DNA of 64,000 nt from the NCBI RefSeq assembly GCF_900091445.1, contig NZ_LT607733.1, positions 6,537,001 to 6,601,000 of the forward strand, written 5' to 3'. Of this stretch, positions 33,037 to 41,874 are shown piece after piece. Origin of the DNA: Micromonospora echinofusca. Lineage in GTDB: Bacteria; Actinomycetota; Actinomycetes; Mycobacteriales; Micromonosporaceae. Below the pieces are notes generated by a model. That model had not been told where the DNA came from and made no database searches. It saw only the letters and a list, made by a program, of their open reading frames with translations. The position numbers and the translations under genes were made by a program. Positions within the stretch are counted from its first letter, which is position 1, and every line of letters begins with the position of its first letter.

Positions 33037-33990
33037 TCAGTTCAGGTCGCCGGCGCGGAGGCGGGCCAGCCAGGCGGCAGCGTCGGCATAGTCGGCGTCC
33101 GAGAGGCCGGCCGGGGCCGGGATCGGGCGGTCGCCCGCCCCGGGGAACCTCTGCCGGGGGTACGAGCCCAGGAAACGCACGTCGGCGCAGACCCGGCGCA
33201 GCCCCTGCAACGCCTCGCCGAGCCGTACGTCCGCCACGTGGCCGGCGCAGTCGAGGAAGAAGACGTAGCGGCCGAGGGCCTCGCCGGTCGGACGGGACTC
33301 GATCCGGCTCATGTTGACCCCCCGGACGGCCAGCTCCATCAGCACCGACAGCAACGCGCCCACCCGGTCGTGCGCGATGTAGACCGCCAGGGACGTCACG
33401 TCGTCGCCGGTCGGTGGCGGGGGCGGCCCGGGACGGGACACCAGTGCGAAGCGGGTCACCGCGTCCGGGTGGTCGGCGATCTTGTCGGCGAGCACGTCGA
33501 GCCGGTGCCGGCCGGCCCCGATCGGGGCGCAGATCGCCGCGTCGTACTCGCCGGCGGCGGCTCCGGCGGCCGCCGCGCCGTTGGAGAGCACGTCGACCAC
33601 GACGGCGTCGGGCAGGTGCGTGCGCAGCCAGCCACGGCACTGGGTGGACGCCTGCGGGTGGGCGGCGACGCTGCGCACGTGGGGAAGGGCCGTGCCGGGC
33701 CGCGCGGCGAGCACGAACTCGACCGGCAGGATCACCTCGCGGGTGATCACCAGGGGTTCGCCCTCGGCGAGTTCGTCCAGGGTGACCCCGACCGCGCCGC
33801 CGATCGAGTTCTCCAGCGGCACCAGGGCCGCGTCGGCCTCCCCGGCCCGTACGCTCTCCAGCGCCTCCGGCACGCTGCGCGCCGGCGTGCGGCTGCCCCG
33901 CTCGGCGGCGGGGAGGCTGTTCAACGCCTGCTCGGCGAAGGTGCCCTCCGGCCCGAGGTAGACGAAGCGCGTCGGCGGTGTTCCCGGCAT
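33037..33990 (-). CDS. pheA: Prephenate dehydratase
   Basis: A 317-residue single-function prephenate dehydratase converting prephenate to phenylpyruvate in phenylalanine synthesis. YLGPEGTFAEQAL opens the catalytic domain, VPLENSIGGAV and the diagnostic VTRFALV (Thr-Arg-Phe) close it, and an ACT regulatory domain follows (GALLSVLMELAVRGVNMSRIESRP) for feedback by phenylalanine. ATG at 33990 lies 6 bases behind TAGGCT on the minus strand, a leaderless start. A C-terminal tail of about 40 residues follows the ACT domain. Confidence 0.95.
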   Translation of the reverse strand: MPGTPPTRFVYLGPEGTFAEQALNSLPAAERGSRTPARSVPEALESVRAGEADAALVPLENSIGGAVGVTLDELAEGEPLVITREVILPVEFVLAARPGTALPHVRSVAAHPQASTQCRGWLRTHLPDAVVVDVLSNGAAAAGAAAGEYDAAICAPIGAGRHRLDVLADKIADHPDAVTRFALVSRPGPPPPPTGDDVTSLAVYIAHDRVGALLSVLMELAVRGVNMSRIESRPTGEALGRYVFFLDCAGHVADVRLGEALQGLRRVCADVRFLGSYPRQRFPGAGDRPIPAPAGLSDADYADAAAWLARLRAGDLN

Positions 33991-33999
33991 GGCGACAGC

Positions 34000-34677
34000 C
34001 TACGCACCAGGTACGTCGAGCGACCCGGCGTCGCAGACGCGCGTCCGGATGCCGGGCGGCCCGGCGGCACGGACCTCGGCGGTGCAGACGTCGGTGCCGG
34101 CGGTGACCAGCCGCGGAGCGCCCGGCCGGCCCTGCGTGACCACCTGGAGCGTCTCGTGCCCGGTCACGTCGAGCACGGTGTAGTGCCACTCGCCGGCGCA
34201 GAGCGGCCCGGTGCGCACCCGGACCCGGACGCCGTTCGGCAGCACGCCACCCCGGCCCCGCACCAGGTCCACGATCCGCGCCCCGGAGGGGCCGTCGGGG
34301 CAGGGGACCGCCACCAGGCCGGAGTCGGGCGTGGGGGTGACCGCCCCGGTGTCCGGCAGGCCGGTGGGGGGCGGGGGGCTCGGTGGGACGCTGGGCGTCG
34401 CGGGGGGCACGGAGCGGGTCGGGACGGTGGTCGGCGCGGGCTCGCGCAGCTCCGGCGGGGTGCCGCAGCCGGCCAGTGGCACCGCGACCAGCAGCGCGAC
34501 GGCCGCGAGCCGTCGGGCGTGCGGCGAGACCGGGGTCCGGCGGGCGTACGGCGGCGGGGCCGGCCGGTCGGGGTGCGGGCGCGATCGACCCGCTCCGGGC
34601 CCGGCGGCGGGGCCGGGCGGTCGGGCGGAGGTGTCGTGGCGCGAGGGGGTGGGCGGCACGGCCGATCCTCGGGACAT
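34000..34677 (-). CDS. Putative lipoprotein with an unusual N-terminal extension
   Basis: A 225-residue protein. Residues ~51-70 (HARRLAAVALLVAVPLAGC) look like a lipoprotein signal with lipobox L-A-G-C, followed by a Pro/Thr linker and an outer domain with three further Cys. The signal is preceded by about 50 Pro/Arg-rich residues, and no ATG, GTG or TTG lies in frame between them (the Val codon just before the signal is GTC). ATG 34677 has GACGCT 5 bases upstream. The function is unknown; it ends 10 bases before the pheA start. Confidence 0.6.
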   Translation of the reverse strand: MSRGSAVPPTPSRHDTSARPPGPAAGPGAGRSRPHPDRPAPPPYARRTPVSPHARRLAAVALLVAVPLAGCGTPPELREPAPTTVPTRSVPPATPSVPPSPPPPTGLPDTGAVTPTPDSGLVAVPCPDGPSGARIVDLVRGRGGVLPNGVRVRVRTGPLCAGEWHYTVLDVTGHETLQVVTQGRPGAPRLVTAGTDVCTAEVRAAGPPGIRTRVCDAGSLDVPGA

Positions 34678-34742
34678 CGGGGAGCGTCACTGCGGCCGGG
34701 AGGCCGAGCCCATCCTAGGAGCATCCGGCGGCCGGGTGAAGA

Positions 34743-35132
34743 TCAGCCGAGGACGCGATGGCCGGCGCGTTCCAGCGCGGCGGTCGCCTCGCGGAGCCGT
34801 ACGGCGGGAACCAGCAGGTAGTCGGTGTCGTAGGTGGAGAAGGCGACCACGCTGACCCGGGCCGCGGCGAGCGGGTCCACCAGCGCGGCGAGGGTGCCGC
34901 TGACCGCCAGGTCGAGCGGCTCGGCGACCCGCAGGCAGCGCCAGGCGGTCTCCCCGACGGCCTGCTCGGGCGCCCGGTCGGCGGGGCAGATCAGCGAGAT
35001 CCCGTCGGCCGTCCAGCTCACCGTGACGACGTCTCCGTCGCTCAGCCCGCCCGACAACTCGGGCGGCAGGGCGGAGCCGGCGGCCAGGCGGCAGACGGCG
35101 TACTTCCCCGGCAGCAGAGCGATATCGAGCAT
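34743..35132 (-). CDS. ACT-domain (CASTOR-like) protein
   Basis: A 129-residue protein with two ACT-like halves: LPGKYAVCRLAAGSALP... GDVVTVSWTADGISLICP, then LAVSGTLAALVDPLAAARVSVVAFSTYDTDYLLVP, the CASTOR/DUF2241-like pattern that senses amino acids in related proteins. It may bind an amino acid, but no partner is known. ATG at 35132 lies 6 bases behind TAAGGT on the minus strand, a leaderless start. Confidence 0.82.
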   Translation of the reverse strand: MLDIALLPGKYAVCRLAAGSALPPELSGGLSDGDVVTVSWTADGISLICPADRAPEQAVGETAWRCLRVAEPLDLAVSGTLAALVDPLAAARVSVVAFSTYDTDYLLVPAVRLREATAALERAGHRVLG

Positions 35133-35207
35133 GAGGGCACCTTACGGCCTCGGTACGGGCCCGCCCCAGATTCGCCGCGTGCGGCGAACGCCACATCCCG
35201 CCGCTGC

Positions 35208-35666
35208 TCAGACCGGGGAGAAGAACGTGAGTGAACCGGCGACCGTCCCCCTGGTGAACACCGGGGTGGAGATCGCGTCGACGGTCGAGTCCGGCGCGTC
35301 GGCCGACGCGCCCTGGACCCGCAGCAGCCCCCGGGCCAAGCGCCCGGAGGAGAGGGCGAGCAGCGGCGGGATCTTGTCGATCTCGGGCTCGGTCAGCTCG
35401 CAGCGGTTGGCGGTGAAGTCGAGCAACCGCAGCCCGCCGTCGAGCAGCGGCAGCCCGGTCACGTCCTCCGGGTCGCCCAGGCAGAGCAGTTCGCAACCGG
35501 CGTCGGATACGGCGACGACCCTCGTCCCGGCGTCGATGAGCAGGCACGGCTCGGCGGCGCTGGAGACGGTCGACGACCACCGACCGAGGTTGTCGAACTC
35601 CTGCTCTGTCGATGTTCCCGCCGCGGGCACGAACACGTCAGAGAGCGAGAGTTCGACGTGGGCCAC
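35208..35666 (-). CDS. PAS-fold single-domain protein
   Basis: A 152-residue soluble protein. The centre (EPCLLIDAGTRVVAVSDAGCELLCLGDPEDVTGLPLL) reads like a PAS domain, with no kinase, HTH or other output domain attached, so it may act by binding a partner. GTG at 35666 has AGGAGG 4 bases upstream and is preferred to a start at 35699. The neighbours do not suggest a pathway. Confidence 0.6.
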   Translation of the reverse strand: MAHVELSLSDVFVPAAGTSTEQEFDNLGRWSSTVSSAAEPCLLIDAGTRVVAVSDAGCELLCLGDPEDVTGLPLLDGGLRLLDFTANRCELTEPEIDKIPPLLALSSGRLARGLLRVQGASADAPDSTVDAISTPVFTRGTVAGSLTFFSPV

Positions 35667-35842
35667 CGCGCCTCCTATGTACACCGACGGTCCGTCCACG
35701 CTAGCCGGTCGTCGCGGGTGTCGCCGACCGCGCGGGGTCGCCGGGCCGCCGGTGGGTGAGGGAATGCCCTGACCAGGCGGCCGGCGACGGCGCGGCCGAC
35801 GGGTGCCGACCGGCGCCCGGGTGCGTGGCGTCGCCGGTGACG

Positions 35843-36583
35843 TTACCGTCGGTTGGCCGGCTTGTCAGCGGCCGTTCGGCCGTCCTCGTACCACCGGTAG
35901 TCGGCGGCCGGACGGTACGCGCCGTTCAGCCAGGTCTCCGGGTGCTGCGCGACCCGGGACAGCTTCTCGGCCGTGGCCGGGCTGATCCGGCTCCCCCCGG
36001 CGACGAGCAGGCGGTCCAGCTCGCGGTGGGTGGCCATGAGGCAGTCCTTCGGCAGGCCGTAGACGCTGATGACGCCGGAGCCGACGAAGGTCAGCACCGG
36101 CGTCACCGGGATCGGCAGCCCCACCGCTTCGGAAAGGGCCTTGCTGGCGCGCTTGGCGTCGCGGCGGGCCTCGGCCACGTAGGGCGGCCGCTTCCCGTTG
36201 ATCTGGACCACGTCGCCGGCGACCAGCACCCGGGCGCGGCCGTGGTCGGCGATGGTGACCGCGAAGAGCCCGCTCGGACCGATGGCGAGGAAGCCTGCGC
36301 GTTCGTCGCGTTCGTGGTCGAGCAGGAGGTCGGTCGCGTCCGTGCGGGGCCACTCGATGACGTGCCACGCGGGCCCGAGATGGTCGAGCCGGCCGAGCGC
36401 CCGTGCCCCGGCCGCCTCCAGCCGCCGGGCGTCCCGCTCCGCGCGACGGCGGCGGGCCCACTCCAACGGGGACGGACGGACGGGCGCGAGCACCCCCGGC
36501 GACTCCACGCGGGGGTGTGGCACCGCTGCGGGCGGCAGTGCCCGACTGGACGGTACGGCTCGACGAGCGGGAAAGACAGTCAT
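35843..36583 (-). CDS. NERD (nuclease-related) domain protein
   Basis: A 246-residue protein. After a Pro/Arg-rich start, residues ~65-170 resemble NERD: GARALGRLDHLGPAWHVIEWPRTDATDLLLDH, ERAGFLAIGPSGLFAVTI (the usual lysine/aspartate site is altered), then VVQINGKRPPYVAEARRDAKRASKAL and TPVLTFVG. NERD is a restriction-endonuclease-like fold, but the activity is doubtful given the weak catalytic core. ATG at 36583 has GGAGG 5 bases upstream. It is divergent from arcA. Confidence 0.72.
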   Translation of the reverse strand: MTVFPARRAVPSSRALPPAAVPHPRVESPGVLAPVRPSPLEWARRRRAERDARRLEAAGARALGRLDHLGPAWHVIEWPRTDATDLLLDHERDERAGFLAIGPSGLFAVTIADHGRARVLVAGDVVQINGKRPPYVAEARRDAKRASKALSEAVGLPIPVTPVLTFVGSGVISVYGLPKDCLMATHRELDRLLVAGGSRISPATAEKLSRVAQHPETWLNGAYRPAADYRWYEDGRTAADKPANRR

Positions 36584-36678
36584 CGCGACCTCCGGCAAAA
36601 GGTCCCTCGAAGTTATGTCCTCACTACCCTACGTTGCCAGTCCCCCGTGTCGGCAAGTTGGAACGCCGGAGTGAGTGC

Positions 36679-36699
36679 GGATGAATGCCATATTCATCC
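36679..36699. promoter_or_regulatory. 21-bp palindrome upstream of arcA, candidate operator
   Basis: GGATGAAT (36679-36686) and ATTCATCC (36692-36699) form a perfect dyad with a 5-base spacer. The TGAAT/ATTCA core is that of the ARG box bound by ArgR-type arginine repressors, but the usual core spacer is 4. It lies about 36 bases upstream of the -10 box TACGCT (36735-36740) of arcA. Confidence 0.5.
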
Positions 36700-36746
36700 A
36701 CCCCTGTTTTATCGGATGCCGCCAAACCCTGCCCTACGCTGCGAGG

Positions 36747-37985
36747 GTGACCCACTACGTGGACAGCGAAGTCGGTCGGCTCGGTACGGTGCTCCTGCAC
36801 CGCCCCGGCCCCGAACTCGCCCGGCTCACCCCCCGCAACAACGACTCGCTCCTGTTCGACGCGATCCCCTGGGTCGGACGCGCCCAGGAGGAGCACGACG
36901 CCTTCGCCGCCGCCCTGCGCGAGCGCGGGGTCGAGGTGCTCTACCTCGCCACCCTCCTCGCCGAGACGCTCGCCGTCGCCGACGCGCGGGCCGAACTCAC
37001 CGAGCAGGTGCTCGGCTCGCCGAGGCTCGGCGACTCGCTGCGGGCCCGGGTCGCCGAGCACCTCGCGTACCTCGACCCGGTGGCGCTCGCCGACGTGCTC
37101 ATCGCCGGGCTGGCCCACGAGGAGTTGCGGGTCAGCCGGGAACGGCCGGGCGGTCTCGTCTACTCCCTGATGGACCGGCACGACTTCGTCATCGACCCGC
37201 TGCCGAACCTGCTGTTCACCCGGGACTCCTCGTTCTGGGTCGGCGACCGGGTCGGGGTGACCAGCCTGGCGATGCCGGCGCGGCGGCGCGAGACCACGCT
37301 GACCGACGCCATCTACCGGTACCACCCGCGCTTCGCCGGCACGGAACTCGTCTACCAGCCCGGCCTGGAGCACCTGGAGGGCGGCGACGTGCTGCTCCTC
37401 GCGCCGGGGGTGCTGGCCGTCGGCGTGGGCGAGCGGACCACCCCGGCCGGCGCGGAGCGCCTCGCGCGGCAGGTCTTCGCCGCCGGGCTCGCGCACACGA
37501 TCCTCGTCGTGCCGATCGCCCAGGAGCGGGCGACCATGCATCTGGACACCGTCTGCACGATGGTGGACGTCGACGCGGTGCTGATGTACCCGAACATCGC
37601 CCACACGCTGTCGGCGTACACCGTCATCGCTGGCGCGGACGGCGCGGACCCGCGGGTCGACGGCCCGGCGCCGTTCCTGCGGGCCGCCGCCGACGCGATG
37701 GACCTGCCCCAACTCCGGGTCATCGACACCGGCCTGGACCCGGTCACCGCGGAACGCGAGCAGTGGGACGACGGAAACAACACCCTGGCGATCGCGCCCC
37801 GGCTCTGCGTGGGCTACGAGCGCAACACCGAGACCAACGCGCAGCTGGAGCGGGCCGGCATCGAGGTCATCCCGATCGCCAGCTCGGAGCTGGGCTCGGG
37901 CCGGGGCGGGCCGCGCTGCATGTCCTGTCCCCTGGTCCGCGAGCCGCTGGGCGGGGCGAAAACGCCCCCTGCCAGCCGCCCGTAG
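36747..37985 (+). CDS. arcA: Arginine deiminase
   Basis: A 412-residue arginine deiminase converting arginine to citrulline and ammonia. Visible signatures are LHRPGPELARLTPRN at the start, NLLFTRDSSFWVG, LEHLEGGDVLLL, the acidic/His pair TMHLDTVCTMVD, and the catalytic Cys391 in RGGPRCMSCPLVRE. Length is normal. GTG at 36747 lies 6 bases behind TACGCT, a leaderless start, with the 21-bp palindrome upstream as a likely control site. No carbamate kinase or ornithine carbamoyltransferase gene is adjacent, so the full ADI pathway is not encoded here. Confidence 0.94.
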   Translation: MTHYVDSEVGRLGTVLLHRPGPELARLTPRNNDSLLFDAIPWVGRAQEEHDAFAAALRERGVEVLYLATLLAETLAVADARAELTEQVLGSPRLGDSLRARVAEHLAYLDPVALADVLIAGLAHEELRVSRERPGGLVYSLMDRHDFVIDPLPNLLFTRDSSFWVGDRVGVTSLAMPARRRETTLTDAIYRYHPRFAGTELVYQPGLEHLEGGDVLLLAPGVLAVGVGERTTPAGAERLARQVFAAGLAHTILVVPIAQERATMHLDTVCTMVDVDAVLMYPNIAHTLSAYTVIAGADGADPRVDGPAPFLRAAADAMDLPQLRVIDTGLDPVTAEREQWDDGNNTLAIAPRLCVGYERNTETNAQLERAGIEVIPIASSELGSGRGGPRCMSCPLVREPLGGAKTPPASRP

Positions 37986-38025
37986 CCGCACCGGTGCGGA
38001 CCACGAGGCCGCCGGGCCGGGCCCG

Positions 38026-38060
38026 CCCGGTGCCCCCGCCGCGACGGCGGGGGCACCCGG
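38026..38060. terminator. Bidirectional hairpin after arcA
   Basis: GGTGCCCCCGCC (38029-38040) pairs perfectly with GGCGGGGGCACC (38046-38057) around a 5-base loop, between the convergent arcA and DUF5926 stops. Confidence 0.75.
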
Positions 38061-38061
38061 C

Positions 38062-38946
38062 TCAGCGCAGGGTGAGCTGGCGGCCGAGCAGGCCGTGGCG
38101 GGCCCGCCGGCCGGCGGCGTCCAGCGGGGCCGGCTCGGCGAGGGCCTCCGCGTACCGCTTGGCGAAGTCGGCGACCGGCTGCTCCCAGTCGGCGGCCGGG
38201 ACGTCCTCCGGCAGGTCCCAGACGGGCACCAGCCGGCCGTGGGCCCGGAACATGCCCGCGAACCGGGTGTTCCCGCCGAGGACCAGCGTGCCCGCCACGC
38301 TCAGCCGGGCCAGCGCGTCCAGCGCGGCGTCCTCGTCGTCGGGCAGCACCCAGCGCACGTGCGCCTTCTCCGGCACCTGGCACCAGTACGCCGCGCGGGC
38401 GGCGGTGAGCCGGACGGTCGGATAGATGGCGGCGTTCGCCCGCTCCAGGGACGCCTGCACGTTCGGGTCGTCGCCGGCCCCCGGGTCGAGCCAGAACTCG
38501 AACCCGTCGTGCATGCTGACCTCCAGCGGGCCGTCGACCAGGACGTCCTGCAACCGGGGGCCGGGGCCGGGCAGCGGCGGCACGGCCACGGGGCGCCCCG
38601 GCTCGGTCCGCAGCGCGCAGAGCAGCGCCTCAGCCAGGTCCCGGGAGACGTCGCCCGACTGGATGTGGCGCTGGAGCCCGATGAGGACCCGCCCGTCGGG
38701 CTTGGTCATGGCAGGGGTGGCCATCGGCAGCACGGTGGCCAGGACGACCTCCCGGTCGCCGAACTCCTCCACCAGGGCGGGAGCCAGCCGCAGCGGCGCC
38801 GAGGCGGCCGGCACCAGTTCCCGCAGGGCGATCCACTCCGGCTCGTCGGTCAGCCCCTCGAACGGTCGGGGCACGAAGATGTCCCGCACCTTCTCCCGCT
38901 TGGGGGTGGCTTCGGCGGCCCGCTGGCTCTTTCGACGCTTGCTCAC
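38062..38946 (-). CDS. DUF5926 family protein
   Basis: A 294-residue protein beginning MSKRRKSQRAAEATPKREKVRDIFVPRPFEGL, a basic start typical of the actinobacterial DUF5926 family, with VLATVLPMATPAMTKPDG, then LQRHIQSGDVSRDLAEALLCAL and SMHDGFEFWLDP. Some relatives carry an SEC-C zinc motif, absent here. The function is unknown. GTG at 38946 lies 8 bases behind TAGGCT on the minus strand, a leaderless start. Confidence 0.85.
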   Translation of the reverse strand: MSKRRKSQRAAEATPKREKVRDIFVPRPFEGLTDEPEWIALRELVPAASAPLRLAPALVEEFGDREVVLATVLPMATPAMTKPDGRVLIGLQRHIQSGDVSRDLAEALLCALRTEPGRPVAVPPLPGPGPRLQDVLVDGPLEVSMHDGFEFWLDPGAGDDPNVQASLERANAAIYPTVRLTAARAAYWCQVPEKAHVRWVLPDDEDAALDALARLSVAGTLVLGGNTRFAGMFRAHGRLVPVWDLPEDVPAADWEQPVADFAKRYAEALAEPAPLDAAGRRARHGLLGRQLTLR

Positions 38947-39006
38947 GGCGACACAGCCTAGAGGCCCCGGCCGGGCGGCGGGGGCAGGACCCGCCCTCGC
39001 GGTCGG

Positions 39007-39456
39007 TCAGCCGGCCACGGCCAGGTCCGACCGGGTGATCTCCGCCGGGTCGAACTCGGCCCACACGCTCTGGCCCAGGCCGTCGCGCTCGACTCCCCAG
39101 CGGTCGGCCAGCCCCGAGACGATGTGCAGCCCCCGGCCGTCGGCGGCGTCGGTGTCGGCGACCCGCATGGTGGGGCCCGCGGCGGCGCCGCCGTCGGTCA
39201 CCCGGAGCTGCACCTGTTGCCCGCCCAGTGCGGCGCGTAGCCGCCAGGCCACCCGAACCACCCCGCCCGGCAGGGGGTCCGCGTGCCGGACCGCGTTGCC
39301 CACCAGCTCGGCCAGGACCGCGACGAGGTCGGCCAGGAGCGGCGGGGGTACGACGTCGGTCAGTTCCTCGGCGAGCCGTCGCCGCGCCAGCCGTGCTCCA
39401 GCGGGGTGGTGAGGCACCACCACGCACCATGCCCGATCGGCAGCTCCCGTCGACAC
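39007..39456 (-). CDS. RsbW-like ATP-binding protein (anti-sigma-factor kinase fold)
   Basis: A 149-residue single HATPase domain: LVAVLAELVGNAVRHADPLPGG (N box), LRVTDGGAAAG (G1) and ADGRGLHIVSGLADRWGV (G2) are the ATP site of RsbW/SpoIIAB-like kinases, which bind sigma factors or anti-anti-sigma proteins. No sigma factor is nearby. GTG at 39456 has GAAGG upstream. It lies 34 bases downstream of the histidine kinase gene on the same strand, and the two may act together. Confidence 0.82.
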   Translation of the reverse strand: MSTGAADRAWCVVVPHHPAGARLARRRLAEELTDVVPPPLLADLVAVLAELVGNAVRHADPLPGGVVRVAWRLRAALGGQQVQLRVTDGGAAAGPTMRVADTDAADGRGLHIVSGLADRWGVERDGLGQSVWAEFDPAEITRSDLAVAG

Positions 39457-39490
39457 CTTCGCCCCTTCACGCCCCCGTTGCCCGTCGCCG

Positions 39491-40948
39491 TCACCCGCGG
39501 GGCAGCCGCACCTCTGCGACCGTACCGCCACCGGCCCTCGGCCGTAGGGATACCCATCCATTCTGCTGTTCAACGATCCGACGGACGAGATAGAGGCCGA
39601 GTCCGGCCCCGGGATAGCGGCGACGGTCGCCCGACTCGCCCTGCCAGAACCGGTCGAATGCCCGCTCCACGTGCTCCGGCGGGATGCCGACGCCTCGGTC
39701 GCCGACCTGGAAGAAGACCGTCGACCCGTCGGCCCCGGCGGTGATCTCGACGGGCGAGTCCGGCGCGGAGTACTTGCCGGCGTTCGTGCACAGCTCCGTG
39801 AGCATGGTGGCCAGGCTCGGCCGGTGGCCGAGCGCCTTCGGCAGGTCGGCGGGGAGGCTCAGGACGAGCCGCCGCCGCAGCTCCGCCGGCAGGTCGGCCG
39901 CCGCCGTGCGCAGCGCGTCCCCGAGGTCGTACGGGGCGGGGGGATCGTCGCCCGGCCCCGCCTCGGCGGCGGAGGAGAGCAGCCGGTCCACCAGCCGGGC
40001 CAGCTCGTTGGCGCGTTGCCCGATCACCCGGGCGGCCTGCCGCCGGTCGGTCTCGGTCAGCGACTCCCAGTGGTCGGTGAGCGTGTCCGCGTAGCCCTTG
40101 ATGACGGTCACCGGCGTACGCAGCTCGTGGCTGGTCACCGCGACGAAGAGGTCCCGGTCGTGGTCGCGGCGCTGCTGGTCGGTGATGTCGCGGAAGGTGA
40201 CCACCCGCAGGGTGCCGGGACCGGGCAGCTCACCCGAGGTGATCTTCAGCCAGCGCCCGTCCGGCAGCCGGTGGTCGAGCACCCGCCCGGAGGGGGGCAG
40301 CGGGAAGGGCAGCGGCCGGTTGAGTGCCTGGTCCGTGGGGCGGCCGGTGACCCGCGCGGCGGCCGGGTTCCAGAGCCGGACGTGACCGTCGCGGTCGACC
40401 ACGGCCAGGCCGTCCGCCAGCGCCGCCACCACCGGCCCGTCGCCGTGCACGGGCAGCCCGGTCTGGTCGCCGTACATGTGGGCGATGCAGGAGGCGACGT
40501 AGCCCACTACGGCGTGCTGCTCGGCGTCCAGCCGGTCGGCGCCGTCCGGGTAGAGCACGTGCAGACTGCCGACCGTCAGGCCGCCGACCTCCGCGCGGGA
40601 GACCACCATCCGCCGCAGGCCCCGCTCGGCGAGTGCGCCGGAGAGCCCGCCGGTGCACTCGTCCGTGCGGGCCTGGCGTACGCGGGCGCCGGAGAGCAGG
40701 CAGACGGTGGCGGGGTCGTCGGCCGGCACGGGGTGGCCGACGGCCCACTCGGCGGCGCCGGTGGCGGCGATCACCCGGCCGCCGGTCGGCGCGAACTCGA
40801 CGAACGCCGTACCCGCCGCACCGAGCGCCGACTGGGCGACGTCGAGCAGGTGGATGAGCACCGGCAGGCCGGTGCCGCCCGAGTTGATCATTTCGATCAC
40901 CGTGGTGTGGCCGGCGATGAGAGCGGAGAAATCGGTGCGCTCCGGCAT
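39491..40948 (-). CDS. Cytoplasmic GAF-PAS sensor histidine kinase
   Basis: A 485-residue sensor kinase without membrane helices: GAF-like domain (~25-160), PAS domain (~170-260, LADGLAVVDRDGHVRLWNPAAARVTG), HisKA with phospho-acceptor His274 in SHELRTP, and HATPase (~370-480, CTNAGKYSAPDSP, VGDRGVGIPPEHVERAFDRFW, GAGLGLYLVRRI). No response regulator is adjacent. The GAF domain suggests sensing of an internal ligand or redox state. An RsbW-like gene follows on the same strand. Confidence 0.88.
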   Translation of the reverse strand: MPERTDFSALIAGHTTVIEMINSGGTGLPVLIHLLDVAQSALGAAGTAFVEFAPTGGRVIAATGAAEWAVGHPVPADDPATVCLLSGARVRQARTDECTGGLSGALAERGLRRMVVSRAEVGGLTVGSLHVLYPDGADRLDAEQHAVVGYVASCIAHMYGDQTGLPVHGDGPVVAALADGLAVVDRDGHVRLWNPAAARVTGRPTDQALNRPLPFPLPPSGRVLDHRLPDGRWLKITSGELPGPGTLRVVTFRDITDQQRRDHDRDLFVAVTSHELRTPVTVIKGYADTLTDHWESLTETDRRQAARVIGQRANELARLVDRLLSSAAEAGPGDDPPAPYDLGDALRTAAADLPAELRRRLVLSLPADLPKALGHRPSLATMLTELCTNAGKYSAPDSPVEITAGADGSTVFFQVGDRGVGIPPEHVERAFDRFWQGESGDRRRYPGAGLGLYLVRRIVEQQNGWVSLRPRAGGGTVAEVRLPRG

Positions 40949-41072
40949 GCTCCGAGTGTGCCCCGCCGGCCCGTCCCGGGACACCCCTGCCCGGCGCTCA
41001 GCACGACCGCCCGCGCGGGCTGCCGCCCGGCGGCTGCCTGCCCGACCGGTCCGTCGCTCGGCGCCACGCCGG

Positions 41073-41864
41073 TCAGCGGCCCAGGCGGGCCAGCGTGTGC
41101 GCCGGCCGGTCGGTGATGATGCCGTCCACCCCGGCGGCCAGGACGAGGTCCAGGTCGGCCGGCTCGTTGACGGTCCACACGTAGACCTGGTTGCCCGCCG
41201 CCCGCAGCGCGGGCACCAGCTGCGGGCGGGCCCGCACCAGGGCGACGCCGGGGCCGGCGGTCCGGATGCCGAACGGCAGCCGCCCCAGCCGCACCCAGCG
41301 CGGCAGCACGTCCAGCAGCAGCACCGTGGGCAGGCCGGGGGCCAGCCCCCGGGTCCGGCGTACGGCCAGCGGGGAGAACGACATCACGGTGACGCGTACC
41401 GGATCGTCCGGTTTCGGCTCGGCCAGGCCGTAGCGGCGCAGCAGCGCGACGAGCCGGCGCTCGACGTTCCCGCCGTGACGGGAGGGGTGCTTGGTCTCCA
41501 CCAGCAGCCGCACCGGCCGGCCCGCGGCCAGAACCGCGTCCAGCAGCCGCTCGAGGGTCAGCAGCCGGGTGTGCGACTCGTCCAGCACCTCGTCGCCGTC
41601 GGCGGGCGCGCAGCCGGGGTGCCAGGAGCCGAAGTCCAGCGCCTCCAGCTCCGCGAGGGTACGGGCGCTGACCAGCCCCTGGCCGTTGCTGGTGCGGTCG
41701 AGCCGACGGTCGTGCACGCAGACCAGGTGCCCGTCGCGGGTCAGCCGGACGTCGCACTCCAGCCCGTCCGCGCCCTCGTCGAGGGCACGCAGGTAGGCCG
41801 CGAGAGTGTGCTCGGGCAGGTCGTGGGAGGCACCGCGGTGGGCGAAGACGAGAGGGGCGTCCAT
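41073..41864 (-). CDS. Glycerophosphodiester phosphodiesterase
   Basis: A 263-residue GDPD/UgpQ-type enzyme that splits glycerophosphodiesters to glycerol 3-phosphate and an alcohol. The active site is visible: FAHRGASHDLPEHT (His9, Arg10), LECDVRLTRDG (Glu36, Asp38), VCVHDRRLDRT (His51), and the late VYVWTVNEPADLDLVLAAGVDGIITDRP. No signal peptide is present, so it is cytoplasmic. ATG at 41864 lies 7 bases behind TAGGAC on the minus strand. It follows the rhodanese gene by 10 bases. Confidence 0.92.
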   Translation of the reverse strand: MDAPLVFAHRGASHDLPEHTLAAYLRALDEGADGLECDVRLTRDGHLVCVHDRRLDRTSNGQGLVSARTLAELEALDFGSWHPGCAPADGDEVLDESHTRLLTLERLLDAVLAAGRPVRLLVETKHPSRHGGNVERRLVALLRRYGLAEPKPDDPVRVTVMSFSPLAVRRTRGLAPGLPTVLLLDVLPRWVRLGRLPFGIRTAGPGVALVRARPQLVPALRAAGNQVYVWTVNEPADLDLVLAAGVDGIITDRPAHTLARLGR

Positions 41865-41874
41865 CCCGCCCGTC

